DNA of 5,666 nt from contig CAJZGD010000170.1 of the NCBI GenBank assembly GCA_915275065.1, positions 1 to 5,666 of the forward strand. Direction: 5' to 3'. Of this stretch, positions 1-5,642 are shown piece by piece. The translations under genes were made by a program, and so were the position numbers. The stretch comes from an uncultured Corynebacterium sp. Its GTDB lineage: Bacteria > Actinomycetota > Actinomycetes > Mycobacteriales > Mycobacteriaceae. Below the pieces are notes generated by a model. It was given only the letters and a program-made list of their open reading frames with translations. It was not told the DNA's origin and made no database searches. The first letter of the stretch is position 1, and every line of letters begins with the position of its first letter.

Positions 1-2
1 CC

Positions 3-311
3 GCCACCGAAGCAGCCGCGGCCGAAGCCGAACTCTTCCTCTCGGAAATCGACTGGTTAAGCGAGCAGCCCCTTCGGCTCGACGGCGTGGATGTGTGCGT
101 CATCTCCGGGATGAAAGGGTCGAAAATCATTGCGAAAATCCGCCGGGAGCTCATTGCCGCCCACCAAAAAATCGCTACCGCCGGCCGCTGGGTGCCCGCC
201 ACCAAATCCGCCCATAATATTCCCCTGAGCGAGCCGGAACTCATCGCCGAACAAATCGTGGACATGGTGGATCGGGGACGAGTCGCGGCACAAGAGTCGG
301 TGCTGGTTTAG
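3..311 (+). CDS. Alpha/beta-hydrolase-like protein, C-terminal fragment (5' end outside window)
   Basis: The reading frame is open from the left edge of the window, so only the last 102 residues are visible and the start lies upstream. The fragment resembles the C-terminal third of an alpha/beta-hydrolase fold protein. A beta-strand-like segment (VDVCVISG, fragment residues 29-36) is followed by a helix with an AHQ-IA pattern (about 53-58). Then comes SAHNIPLSEPELIAEQI (69-85), which matches the usual surroundings of the catalytic histidine (S-G/A-H-x-I-P-L-x-x-P-E-L-V-A). On that reading His71 (bases 213-215) is the catalytic histidine. The nucleophile elbow and the acid residue would lie mostly upstream, so substrate and reaction cannot be named. 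The gene ends at TAG 309-311 and converges on the DUF1963 gene with a 19-base gap and no hairpin terminator that I can see. A short internal GTG start at 87 is possible in principle, but the open frame upstream reads as coding, so I call a truncated longer gene. Confidence 0.6.
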   Translation, partial: ATEAAAAEAELFLSEIDWLSEQPLRLDGVDVCVISGMKGSKIIAKIRRELIAAHQKIATAGRWVPATKSAHNIPLSEPELIAEQIVDMVDRGRVAAQESVLV

Positions 312-330
312 ATTTTGGGGAGGGGTGGCC

Positions 331-1128
331 TCAGCAACAGTCCCAGGTGTACATCACCTTATGGAAATTACGCTGCACTAAATCCTCACGAGTGATAAAG
401 AAATTAGCGACACCCCCATCGCCAAACATGACCTGCACCCCCTTATCAACCTCGTTATCTAACTGAAACAGGAGCTCAAGCTCGCTATCGCTATCACGCG
501 GATCCTCCTGCGTAAACGTTGCCCACCCCGCGCCGTACACCGATTGCGGAAACGCGTACAGAGTGTCAAACATGGCCTCAACCTCAGGTTCCTCCGAATA
601 ACAGTCAATCCCTGTCACAACTTCAAAGTCCTTATCCTCGGGGCTGGGCAGCTGGTCACACAGCACGCCGTCAATAATGAAATATCCGTCCGACACCGGC
701 GTGTATTCGCTTTGCGACGCCTCCGCCAAGCGACCCCGGCCCAATTCCGACGCGGGAATCAACCGCACCACAAACGACCCGGAGCCACCAGCCAACCTCT
801 CGTAATCCAAACCCAATAGGTCATTATCCGCAATAAAAAATTGCAGCAGCCCCTCGGTGGGATAGCCCTCAAGCGGCGGCAGCTTGGCCAGATTCAACTG
901 GGCCAGAAAAATCATGCGGCCACCATCACTGTCCCGCGGTTCCGGGTAGTCGTCCGTCACAAACGCTAGCCCACCCACGCGGCTGCCGGTGGGTTCGGCA
1001 GCGTTGGCGGCGCTCTTCTTCTCCGGGACCCCAGTCAGCTGCAGGGCCACCACGCGCCGAGTGTTGCTGGTGAGAGCCTCCCGGTATTGGGCGGGAATCT
1101 TGGTGATGTCAGGTTGCATGATCGTCAT
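331..1128 (-). CDS. DUF1963 (YwqG-like) family protein
   Basis: A 265-residue, probably cytoplasmic protein of the DUF1963/YwqG family, whose biochemical role is not established. The family's landmarks appear in order: SRVGG (about residues 49-53), where a 'GG-P' motif is usual; FLAQLNL (74-80); EGLLQFFIA (92-100); GAGWATFTQEDPR (199-211), equivalent to the common 'GGYP-FTQ-DPR'; ELELLFQLDNE (216-226); and the signature MFGDGGVANFFITREDL (234-250). It ends in WDCC. I chose the ATG at 1126-1128 because AGGG (minus strand, bases 1137-1140) stands 8 nt upstream of it. A GTG start at 1158 would add ten residues but has no ribosome-binding site. No signal peptide or membrane segment is visible. 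It is divergent from a second DUF1963-like gene, suggesting an old duplication, and converges with the hydrolase-like gene. Family assignment is firm; function is unknown. Confidence 0.85.
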   Translation of the reverse strand: MTIMQPDITKIPAQYREALTSNTRRVVALQLTGVPEKKSAANAAEPTGSRVGGLAFVTDDYPEPRDSDGGRMIFLAQLNLAKLPPLEGYPTEGLLQFFIADNDLLGLDYERLAGGSGSFVVRLIPASELGRGRLAEASQSEYTPVSDGYFIIDGVLCDQLPSPEDKDFEVVTGIDCYSEEPEVEAMFDTLYAFPQSVYGAGWATFTQEDPRDSDSELELLFQLDNEVDKGVQVMFGDGGVANFFITREDLVQRNFHKVMYTWDCC

Positions 1129-1136
1129 GGCTGGTA

Positions 1137-1140
1137 CCCT
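1137..1140 (-). promoter_or_regulatory. Ribosome-binding site that decides the DUF1963 start
   Basis: On the minus strand AGGG lies 8 nt before the ATG at 1126-1128. The alternative GTG at 1158 and the ATG at 1117-1119 have no comparable site at proper spacing, so this site favours the 265-residue product. Confidence 0.5.
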
Positions 1141-1210
1141 AACGTGCTGATTGGACACTACTTAATAGGGATTCGAACATATATTCTCGATGTGTCTGGC
1201 AGGTTCGGTA

Positions 1211-1218
1211 AGGTAGGG
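1211..1218 (+). promoter_or_regulatory. Ribosome-binding site that decides the start at 1222
   Basis: AGGTAGGG ends 3 nt before the ATG at 1222, with its first AGG 8 nt before it. This purine-rich site supports 1222 over the longer in-frame starts upstream, which would overlap the divergent gene. Confidence 0.55.
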
Positions 1219-1221
1219 AAC

Positions 1222-2022
1222 ATGTTTACACACACCGAAGACATTTATGCGGCGGTGCAAGACTCTGGCGTGGACTCCATTCAGGCTTGGGCCGACGACA
1301 TTGCCCAAAGCGCGAAGCCCGCACTCTGGTTCACTCTCCTGGACCCCGCAGGAGCCGAAGGCGCTCCAACCGCGGAACCCCCGGTGGGCAGTAGCTATGT
1401 TGGTGGTCGCCCCGACGTGACGGCGGACTTCGTCTGGCCCACCCAGGACGAAAAACCCCTGACCTTTCTGTTTCAGGTTGACGCTCGGCCATTATTGCCT
1501 TACCGCTTGGCGGTCTTCGCCGGGGAACCCAACGAGCCCGGCGGGCACCACGTGGCGTACTTCGACCCCGAGGCGCCCACCGAACGGCGGGATTATCCCG
1601 CCAACACGTTCCTCTCCGAATGGTTCATGGACCCGGAATTCTTCGAACGCTACCATCCGGTCATACCCCACCAGGGGTTGGATATACCCAGGTGGAGTTC
1701 CGAGGCACACGACCAGCTCATGGACATACTCCAGGCTCGGCTCCCCGAAGAAGACGACGAATTCGAAGACTTGTACGAAAATTTTCGGCTGATGGCCGAG
1801 CCCGATGGTGAGGCGATTATTCGGGTTGGTGGCTACCATGCGGGCATTGGTTTCGATTCCGCGGCGGATGCCGTCGATAAGCTGGGTGGGGCGGTGTCGG
1901 ACTGGCGACACCTGGTCACGCTCGACTCCACCCGCGACATGTGCATCGGGGACGCCGGCTATTTCCAGGTGTTGCGGCGCGATCTGGATGGGGCGACGTT
2001 TGCCGGCACGGAGTCCAGCTAG
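1222..2022 (+). CDS. Divergent DUF1963-like protein
   Basis: A 266-residue protein that I read as a diverged DUF1963/YwqG member. SSYVGGRPDV (57-66) and FVWPTQDEKPLTFLFQVD (70-87) match the usual 'GG-P ... WP ... PL-FLAQID' block. LAVFAGEP (96-103) and the later HHVAYFDPEAP (109-119) match the strand pair of the family. RVGGYHAG (201-208) stands where 'GGYP' is usual. WRHLVTLDS (228-236) and MCIGDAGYFQVLRRDL (240-255) match the C-terminal 'LLQLDSD ... WGDAG-LYF-I--EDL' signature. It lacks the FTQ-DPR motif that the divergent neighbour keeps, and a very acidic segment (LPEEDDEFEDLYE, 174-186) lies before the second half. The ATG at 1222 is chosen because AGGTAGGG (1211-1218) precedes it; upstream in-frame starts back to 1087 would run into the opposite gene and lack such a site. 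The stop overlaps the ribosome-binding site of the next gene, so co-transcription is likely. Function is unknown. Confidence 0.78.
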   Translation: MFTHTEDIYAAVQDSGVDSIQAWADDIAQSAKPALWFTLLDPAGAEGAPTAEPPVGSSYVGGRPDVTADFVWPTQDEKPLTFLFQVDARPLLPYRLAVFAGEPNEPGGHHVAYFDPEAPTERRDYPANTFLSEWFMDPEFFERYHPVIPHQGLDIPRWSSEAHDQLMDILQARLPEEDDEFEDLYENFRLMAEPDGEAIIRVGGYHAGIGFDSAADAVDKLGGAVSDWRHLVTLDSTRDMCIGDAGYFQVLRRDLDGATFAGTESS

Positions 2023-2024
2023 GA
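2021..2024 (+). promoter_or_regulatory. Ribosome-binding site that decides the GNAT start
   Basis: AGGA lies 8 nt before the ATG at 2033 and overlaps the TAG stop (2020-2022) of the preceding DUF1963-like gene. The overlap suggests translational coupling and supports 2033 as the start. Confidence 0.5.
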
Positions 2025-2032
2025 TTAGGGAC

Positions 2033-2662
2033 ATGTGTTCATTATGGATTTCGCCGTCGTTGACGCTGACCGGCCAGCTGGTTCGCCTCGAACCCCTCAC
2101 CCTCGACCACGTTGATGCGCTGTGCGAGGCCGTCCGCGACGGTGAGCTGCACACCGCATGGTGGACCTCGACGCCGAGCCCCGACGCCATGGCCGCCGAC
2201 ATTCGCAATAAATTGGCGCTGCGGGACGCCGGCAGCATGGTGCCGTTTGCCTGCATTCGGCTTGTCGACGGCGTAACCGTGGGCGTGACCACATATTATG
2301 ACCTTTTCCCGGAGGTTCCCCGACTGGAAATCGGCTACACCTGGAGCCGGGCCAGCAGCCATGGCACTGGCACTAATCCAGACTCAAAACTATTACTGCT
2401 CGAATATGCTTTCGAGGAATTGGGGTGTCAGCGAGTGGGAATCCGCACCAAATGGTCAAACCACCAATCCCGGGCCGCAATCAAACGACTGGGGTTAAAG
2501 CGCGATGGCATTCTGCGATCCTATGCCAGGCTGCGGAATGGCGTTGTCGATGATGCCGTGCTGTACTCGGCCCTCTCCACCGAATGGCCCGCCATCAAGG
2601 CCGGCCTGACGACCCGGGTGAACCGCCACGTGACCCATGCGGCACGCGACGCAGCCCAGTAA
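2033..2662 (+). CDS. GNAT-family N-acetyltransferase, RimJ/RimL type
   Basis: A 209-residue acetyl-CoA-dependent N-acetyltransferase of the RimJ/RimL-like (Acetyltransf_3) group. LTGQLVRLEPLTLDHVDAL (12-30) is the usual opening strand and helix. PFACIRLVDGVTVGVTTYYD (71-90) is the central hairpin. RLEIGYTW (97-104) leads into the acetyl-CoA loop SSHGTGTNP (108-116) and helix KLLLLEYAFEELG (119-131). QRVGIRTKWSNHQSRAAIKRLG (133-154) is the conserved beta5/helix region with Asn144, and DGILRSY (158-164) follows. The acceptor substrate cannot be told from sequence; members act on protein N-termini, aminoacyl compounds or small molecules. The frame is open further upstream, but homology begins just after 2033 and a ribosome-binding site precedes it, so the longer version is rejected. 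A tail of about 17 residues (193-209) goes beyond the usual end at EWPAIK. It probably shares a transcript with the DUF1963-like gene 10 bases upstream; tgt follows after 38 bases with its own promoter signal. Confidence 0.88.
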   Translation: MCSLWISPSLTLTGQLVRLEPLTLDHVDALCEAVRDGELHTAWWTSTPSPDAMAADIRNKLALRDAGSMVPFACIRLVDGVTVGVTTYYDLFPEVPRLEIGYTWSRASSHGTGTNPDSKLLLLEYAFEELGCQRVGIRTKWSNHQSRAAIKRLGLKRDGILRSYARLRNGVVDDAVLYSALSTEWPAIKAGLTTRVNRHVTHAARDAAQ

Positions 2663-2687
2663 TTGCGCCACCAGCGTCCCCAACTTG

Positions 2688-2693
2688 TACACT
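2688..2693 (+). promoter_or_regulatory. Candidate -10 box of a leaderless tgt promoter
   Basis: TACACT fits the TANANT form of the actinobacterial -10 box. It ends 7 nt before the ATG at 2701, which puts the expected transcription start on or next to the A of the start codon. No Shine-Dalgarno sequence precedes that ATG, which agrees with a leaderless mRNA. A weak -35 (TTGCGC, 2663-2668) sits at a long 19-base spacing. Confidence 0.5.
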
Positions 2694-2700
2694 ACCTTGC

Positions 2701-3939
2701 ATGGCAGCGAAGGCAGACACGAGCTTCACCGTGGGCACGGAGTTCACGGAAAATGGGCGCACCGGTACGATCCACACCCCGCATGGCGACATTCACACCC
2801 CGGCGTTTATCCCCGTGGGCACCAAGGCAACCGTGAAAACACTCACCCCCGAGCAGGTCAAAGCCACAGGCGCGCAGGCGGTGCTGGCCAACGCCTACCA
2901 TCTCTACCTCCAGCCGGGCCCGGACATTGTTGACGAGGCCGGCGGCGTTGCCGCCTTCCAAAACTGGGACGGCCCCACCTACACTGACTCCGGCGGGTTC
3001 CAGGTGATGAGCCTGGGCGTGGGCCATAAAAAGGTGCTCATGATGGATCATGTGAGCCAAGAACCAGTAGCACGCACCGAAAAGAAAGACCGCTACGCCC
3101 TGGTGGATGAGGAAGGCGTGAACTTCCGCAGCGTGATCGACGGCTCAAAGCACCGATTCACCCCGGAAATCTCCATGCAGATCCAACACCAACTCGGCGC
3201 TGACATCATGTTTGCGTTCGATGAGCTGACGGTGTTGGCAGACACCCGGGAATACCAAGAGGCCTCGGTGGATCGCACCCATCGGTGGGCGAAAAGGTGT
3301 TTGGATGAACACGATAAGTTGACTCGGGAGCGCGTCGGCAAGCCCCTACAATCCCTGTGGGGGGTGGTGCAGGGCGCCCAGTACGAGGACCTGCGTCGTA
3401 AAGCAACCCGCGGACTCATAGAACTTTCCAATCAAGCTGAGGCGGAGGGACGGCGCGGCTTCGGCGGCTTCGGCATTGGCGGCGCGCTCGAAAAAGAAAA
3501 CCTCGGCACCATTGTCGGCTGGGTGTGCGACGAACTACCCACCACCAAACCCCGCCACCTCTTGGGAATCTCGGAACCCGACGACCTCTTCCGCGCCATC
3601 GAAGCGGGCGCAGACACATTCGACTGCGTTGCCCCCACCCGACTCGGACGACGCGGCGGAGCATACACATTAGACGGACGAGTCAACCTCACCGCAGCCC
3701 GATTCAAACGAGATTTCGAACCCATTGACGCCGAATTCGGTGGCTACGTGTCGGAAAACTACACCCGCGCCTACATCCACCACCTCTTCAAAGCCAAAGA
3801 ATTCCTAGGCGGCACTCTCTGCACAATCCACAACGTGAGCTTCATCGTGCGCCTAGTCGACAACATCCGGGCCGCCATCAACGGCGGATACTACGAAGAC
3901 TACAAACGCGAATTCTTAGGCAGGTACTATCATTCGTGA
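2701..3939 (+). CDS. tgt: tRNA-guanine transglycosylase (TGT) homologue, variant lacking the zinc-site cysteines
   Basis: A 412-residue TGT-family base exchanger, predicted to replace guanine 34 in GUN-anticodon tRNAs with a 7-deazaguanine, the key step of queuosine formation. Seen: TDSGGFQ (95-101) with base-binding Asp96; GVNFRSVIDG (139-148); FDEL (173-176) with Asp174; VQGA (223-226); GIGG (258-261); Glu266; and FDCVAPTR (307-314) with the presumed nucleophile Asp308. Compared with E. coli and Zymomonas TGT it has about 24 extra residues (about 107-138), probably a subfamily trait. The usual zinc site C-x-C-x2-C...H reads Phe346, Gly348, Ser351...His377, at exactly the spacing of Zymomonas 302/304/307/333, so all three cysteines are gone. 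Zymomonas Cys158 and Val233, both in the base pocket, are Leu176 and Glu264. The frame is uninterrupted and ends in the typical FLGRYY, so this is not decay by frameshift. The start at 2701 is set by where homology begins and by the leaderless promoter. The gene converges on a queuosine-precursor transporter, which supports a salvage role. Confidence 0.9.
   Translation: MAAKADTSFTVGTEFTENGRTGTIHTPHGDIHTPAFIPVGTKATVKTLTPEQVKATGAQAVLANAYHLYLQPGPDIVDEAGGVAAFQNWDGPTYTDSGGFQVMSLGVGHKKVLMMDHVSQEPVARTEKKDRYALVDEEGVNFRSVIDGSKHRFTPEISMQIQHQLGADIMFAFDELTVLADTREYQEASVDRTHRWAKRCLDEHDKLTRERVGKPLQSLWGVVQGAQYEDLRRKATRGLIELSNQAEAEGRRGFGGFGIGGALEKENLGTIVGWVCDELPTTKPRHLLGISEPDDLFRAIEAGADTFDCVAPTRLGRRGGAYTLDGRVNLTAARFKRDFEPIDAEFGGYVSENYTRAYIHHLFKAKEFLGGTLCTIHNVSFIVRLVDNIRAAINGGYYEDYKREFLGRYYHS
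3736..3753 (+). other. Degenerate zinc-binding site within tgt
   Basis: Codons for residues 346-351 read F-G-G-Y-V-S where bacterial TGTs have C-x-C-x-x-C. The flanks (PID before, NYTRAYIHHL after) align with the canonical P-L-D-P-E and N-Y-S-R-A-Y-L-H-H-L without gaps, so the substitution is real in this reading and not an alignment shift. The fourth ligand, His377, is kept. Confidence 0.8.
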
Positions 3940-4577
3940 GCCTTGATGCGGCGAATAACCAGGTACGTGATCGGCATGACCGCCACCTCAACCAGCGTCT
4001 TCCACACAAAACCCACCACCACATAATTCGCCGTATCGCCAACCGTAGAAATTCCGATAACCGGCGCGGCGATCAGGCAAAAAATCAGCGTGTCGCCAAA
4101 CTCGCCCACCACAGTCGACCCCAACAGCCGCTTCCACAAACCCCGCTCGCCCAGCCGATCCTTCATCAACGTGAGCAACCACGCATTGAGCAGCTGCCCC
4201 GCCGCATATCCGCTTAACGACGCCACCACAATCCGGGGCACCAACCCCAGGGTGGCAGCAAACGCCGCCTGCCCCTCGTAAAACGACGCCGCCGGCAGCA
4301 AAATCGCCACATAAAATGTGGAAACCGCAATAATCATAGCGAGAAACCCAGTCCACACCGCGCGCCGGGCCGCCCGAAACCCATAACACTCACTTATCAC
4401 ATCCCCAATCACATAAGCCGCCGGGAACAGGAAAAACGCGCCATCCGTCACCAGCGGCCCCACCTGCACGCCCTTGGTGGAGACAATATTAGACAAAACA
4501 AAAATCGTGGTGAACAGGGCAAGCAACACCGGATAAGCGGATTTCTGCACCGGAATATATGAAGAACCTGAAGGCAT
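3930..4577 (-). CDS. yhhQ: Queuosine-precursor transporter, YhhQ/VUT family
   Basis: A 215-residue inner-membrane protein of the YhhQ (VUT, vitamin-uptake-type) family; characterised members import queuosine precursors such as preQ0, preQ1 or queuine. About six hydrophobic segments are visible (roughly 15-33, 44-62, 75-95, 108-135, 154-176, 184-207). Family motifs are clear: VIGDVISECYGFRAARRAVW (56-75), VASLSGYAAGQLLNAWLL (118-135) and GSTVVGEFGDTLIF (153-166), where many members have Gln for Glu159. A basic C-terminal end (RRIKAHE) is probably cytoplasmic. I chose the ATG at 4575-4577: it begins just before the first membrane segment and lies 7 nt after a strong -10 box with no ribosome-binding site, as in a leaderless gene. 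Longer in-frame starts (GTG at 4658, ATG at 4613) lie upstream of that promoter. Its 3' end overlaps that of tgt by 10 bp. The transported molecule is inferred from family and neighbour. Confidence 0.88.
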   Translation of the reverse strand: MPSGSSYIPVQKSAYPVLLALFTTIFVLSNIVSTKGVQVGPLVTDGAFFLFPAAYVIGDVISECYGFRAARRAVWTGFLAMIIAVSTFYVAILLPAASFYEGQAAFAATLGLVPRIVVASLSGYAAGQLLNAWLLTLMKDRLGERGLWKRLLGSTVVGEFGDTLIFCLIAAPVIGISTVGDTANYVVVGFVWKTLVEVAVMPITYLVIRRIKAHE

Positions 4578-4682
4578 AGCGGATATTCTATATTTTCCTA
4601 TGGTGCATATCATATTGCGGTCCGGGTTAGATGGGAGTATTGCTAAGGGTGAAACCACCTATGACCAGGAAAAATATCAAAA
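4578..4682. promoter_or_regulatory. Divergent intergenic region between yhhQ and the AbiEi/DUF559 gene
   Basis: These 105 bases carry the yhhQ promoter on the minus strand. For the plus-strand gene I see only weak candidates: TTGCGG (4615-4620) with TATTGC (4638-4643) at 17 bases, and a possible ribosome-binding site AGGA (4667-4670) at a long 12-base spacing. I see no convincing operator palindrome and no room for a transcribed riboswitch leader on the yhhQ side if its mRNA is leaderless. Confidence 0.3.
4585..4590 (-). promoter_or_regulatory. -10 box of a probable leaderless yhhQ promoter
   Basis: The minus strand reads TAGAAT, a near-consensus -10 box, followed by 7 nt and then the ATG at 4575-4577. 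The predicted transcription start is therefore the start codon itself. There is no Shine-Dalgarno site and no clear -35. The same 7-nt distance separates the -10 box of tgt from its ATG. Confidence 0.55.
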
Positions 4683-5642
4683 ATGCTGACCATGATTCGC
4701 CATCATGACGACACCTACGCCTACGAGCCCCTCACCCGCAGATGGAGCACCCCCAGACTCGACTACGAACAGGCCCCCGCCCACGAAAAACTCGACCTCC
4801 ACACCAGGGTTGCCGCAGCCTCCGTGCGCACCGCCGTCATCACCGGCCTGGCTGCCGGAATCCTGCACCACATTCCCATACTCAACCACGCCAACCAGGT
4901 GGTGGTGCACCTCACCCTCCCCGGCCGACAACAGCCGCCACCCAGATCCCAATGGGAAAACGGCATCCTTCGCTACCGATACGCGGTGCTCCCGGATACC
5001 GATATATGCATTATCGGCGGCAACCGCGTTACCAGCCTTGCCCGCACCTTCACCGACATATGCACCATCAACGGTGAATTGGAAGGGCTCGCCTTCCTCG
5101 AAGCCGCCCTCCACATGGGGCACAGCAAACAAGAATTCCAGGCCTACATAGACCAAAATGACCACCGGTGGGGCATGGTCCGCGCCCAAAAGGTTCTTGA
5201 CCAGGCGTTATACGGAATCGAATCCGTGTACGAGACCTATGCCCGCTACATTATCACCACCATGCTGCCGGCCCTTCAGGTTGATCCGCAGGCGATCATA
5301 CCCATTCCCAGCAGGTGGTATTATGAAGGGTTCTCGCGGCGGCGGGTGGATCTCCTGATCGAGCGGTTCATCATTATTGAGATTGATGGGCGGATAAAAT
5401 ACCAGCAAAGCCAAGACAAACTCATCGAGGTGCTCTCCGACCAGGTGTATCGAGAAAAGCACCTGATTCGCCACGGCTACCACGTGCTGAGATTCGCCCC
5501 CTGGGAGCTCAAAACCCTTTTGATCCCCACCCTCACCCAAACCCTGGACATGTTGCACTGCGACCATGCGCCTGAAGTCCACCAGATTCCCAACCTACAG
5601 GCCGGGCACCCATCGTGGGATAACCGGTTCGCGGTCGCCTAA
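4683..5642 (+). CDS. AbiEi-like protein with C-terminal DUF559 (PD-(D/E)XK-type) domain
   Basis: A 319-residue protein with the layout of actinobacterial proteins labelled 'type IV toxin-antitoxin system AbiEi family antitoxin domain-containing'. The N-terminal half shows the AbiEi pattern: AVITGLAAGILHHIP (51-65), QVVVHLTLPG (72-81), ILRYRYAVLPDTDICIIGGN (95-114) and RVTSLARTFTDIC (115-127). A helical linker (GIESVYETYARYIITTMLP, 178-196) leads to a DUF559/Vsr-like fold: RVDLLIERFIIIEIDGRIKY (221-240), with Asp223, Glu233, Asp235 and Lys239 forming an apparently intact D...E-x-D-x3-K nuclease site, then REKHLIRHGYHVLRF (257-271), typical of the family's 'R-x-x-x-L-x-x-G-Y-x-V-x-R' end. A clear N-terminal winged helix is not visible. 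No AbiEii nucleotidyltransferase is seen in the window, so it may act alone. Whether it cuts DNA, regulates, or defends against phage is unknown. Start ATG 4683 has AGGA 12 nt upstream; ATG 4692 is a minor alternative. Confidence 0.75.
   Translation: MLTMIRHHDDTYAYEPLTRRWSTPRLDYEQAPAHEKLDLHTRVAAASVRTAVITGLAAGILHHIPILNHANQVVVHLTLPGRQQPPPRSQWENGILRYRYAVLPDTDICIIGGNRVTSLARTFTDICTINGELEGLAFLEAALHMGHSKQEFQAYIDQNDHRWGMVRAQKVLDQALYGIESVYETYARYIITTMLPALQVDPQAIIPIPSRWYYEGFSRRRVDLLIERFIIIEIDGRIKYQQSQDKLIEVLSDQVYREKHLIRHGYHVLRFAPWELKTLLIPTLTQTLDMLHCDHAPEVHQIPNLQAGHPSWDNRFAVA

Larger units (their letters stand above)
1129..1221. promoter_or_regulatory. Divergent intergenic promoter region between two DUF1963 genes
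   Basis: This 93-base gap separates the two divergent DUF1963-like genes and is AT-rich in its middle. On the plus strand TATATT at 1180-1185 is a reasonable -10 for the 1222 gene and would leave a leader of roughly 30 bases carrying a Shine-Dalgarno site, but no good -35 sits at 17-18 bases. On the minus strand TATTAA (1162-1167) with TCGAGA (1185-1190; 4 of 6 to TTGACA, 17-base spacer) is a candidate promoter for the 331-1128 gene. The two candidates interleave, so transcription of one could interfere with the other. These are matches by eye only. Confidence 0.35.

Noticed and set aside
312..330. Intrinsic terminator between the two convergent genes at the left
   Set aside because: The 19-base gap is G-rich but has no inverted repeat followed by a T-run.
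1805..2032. N-terminal extension of the GNAT frame back to 1805
   Set aside because: The extension lies inside the DUF1963-like gene and has no acetyltransferase homology; the ribosome-binding site and domain start point to 2033.
1492..2292. Long open frame (266 codons) on the minus strand across the DUF1963-like and GNAT genes
   Set aside because: It is opposite two genes with clear family motifs, matches no family I recognise, and has the Arg/Pro/Ser-rich composition of a shadow frame in GC-rich DNA.
2584..2700. Upstream extension of the tgt frame
   Set aside because: It overlaps the end of the GNAT gene, is Pro-rich and unlike any TGT N-terminus; homology begins right after the ATG at 2701.
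4578..4658. Longer yhhQ start at 4658 (GTG) or 4613 (ATG)
   Set aside because: Both lie upstream of the -10 box that ends 7 nt before the 4577 ATG, have no good ribosome-binding site, and add residues not expected before the first membrane segment.
4578..4682. A preQ1 riboswitch before yhhQ
   Set aside because: The predicted transcription start coincides with the ATG, leaving no leader, and I could not find a preQ1-type stem with its A-rich tail in this gap.
4677..5189. 170-codon minus-strand frame opposite the AbiEi-like gene
   Set aside because: Gly/Val-rich shadow of a gene with recognisable domains; no ribosome-binding site or family match.
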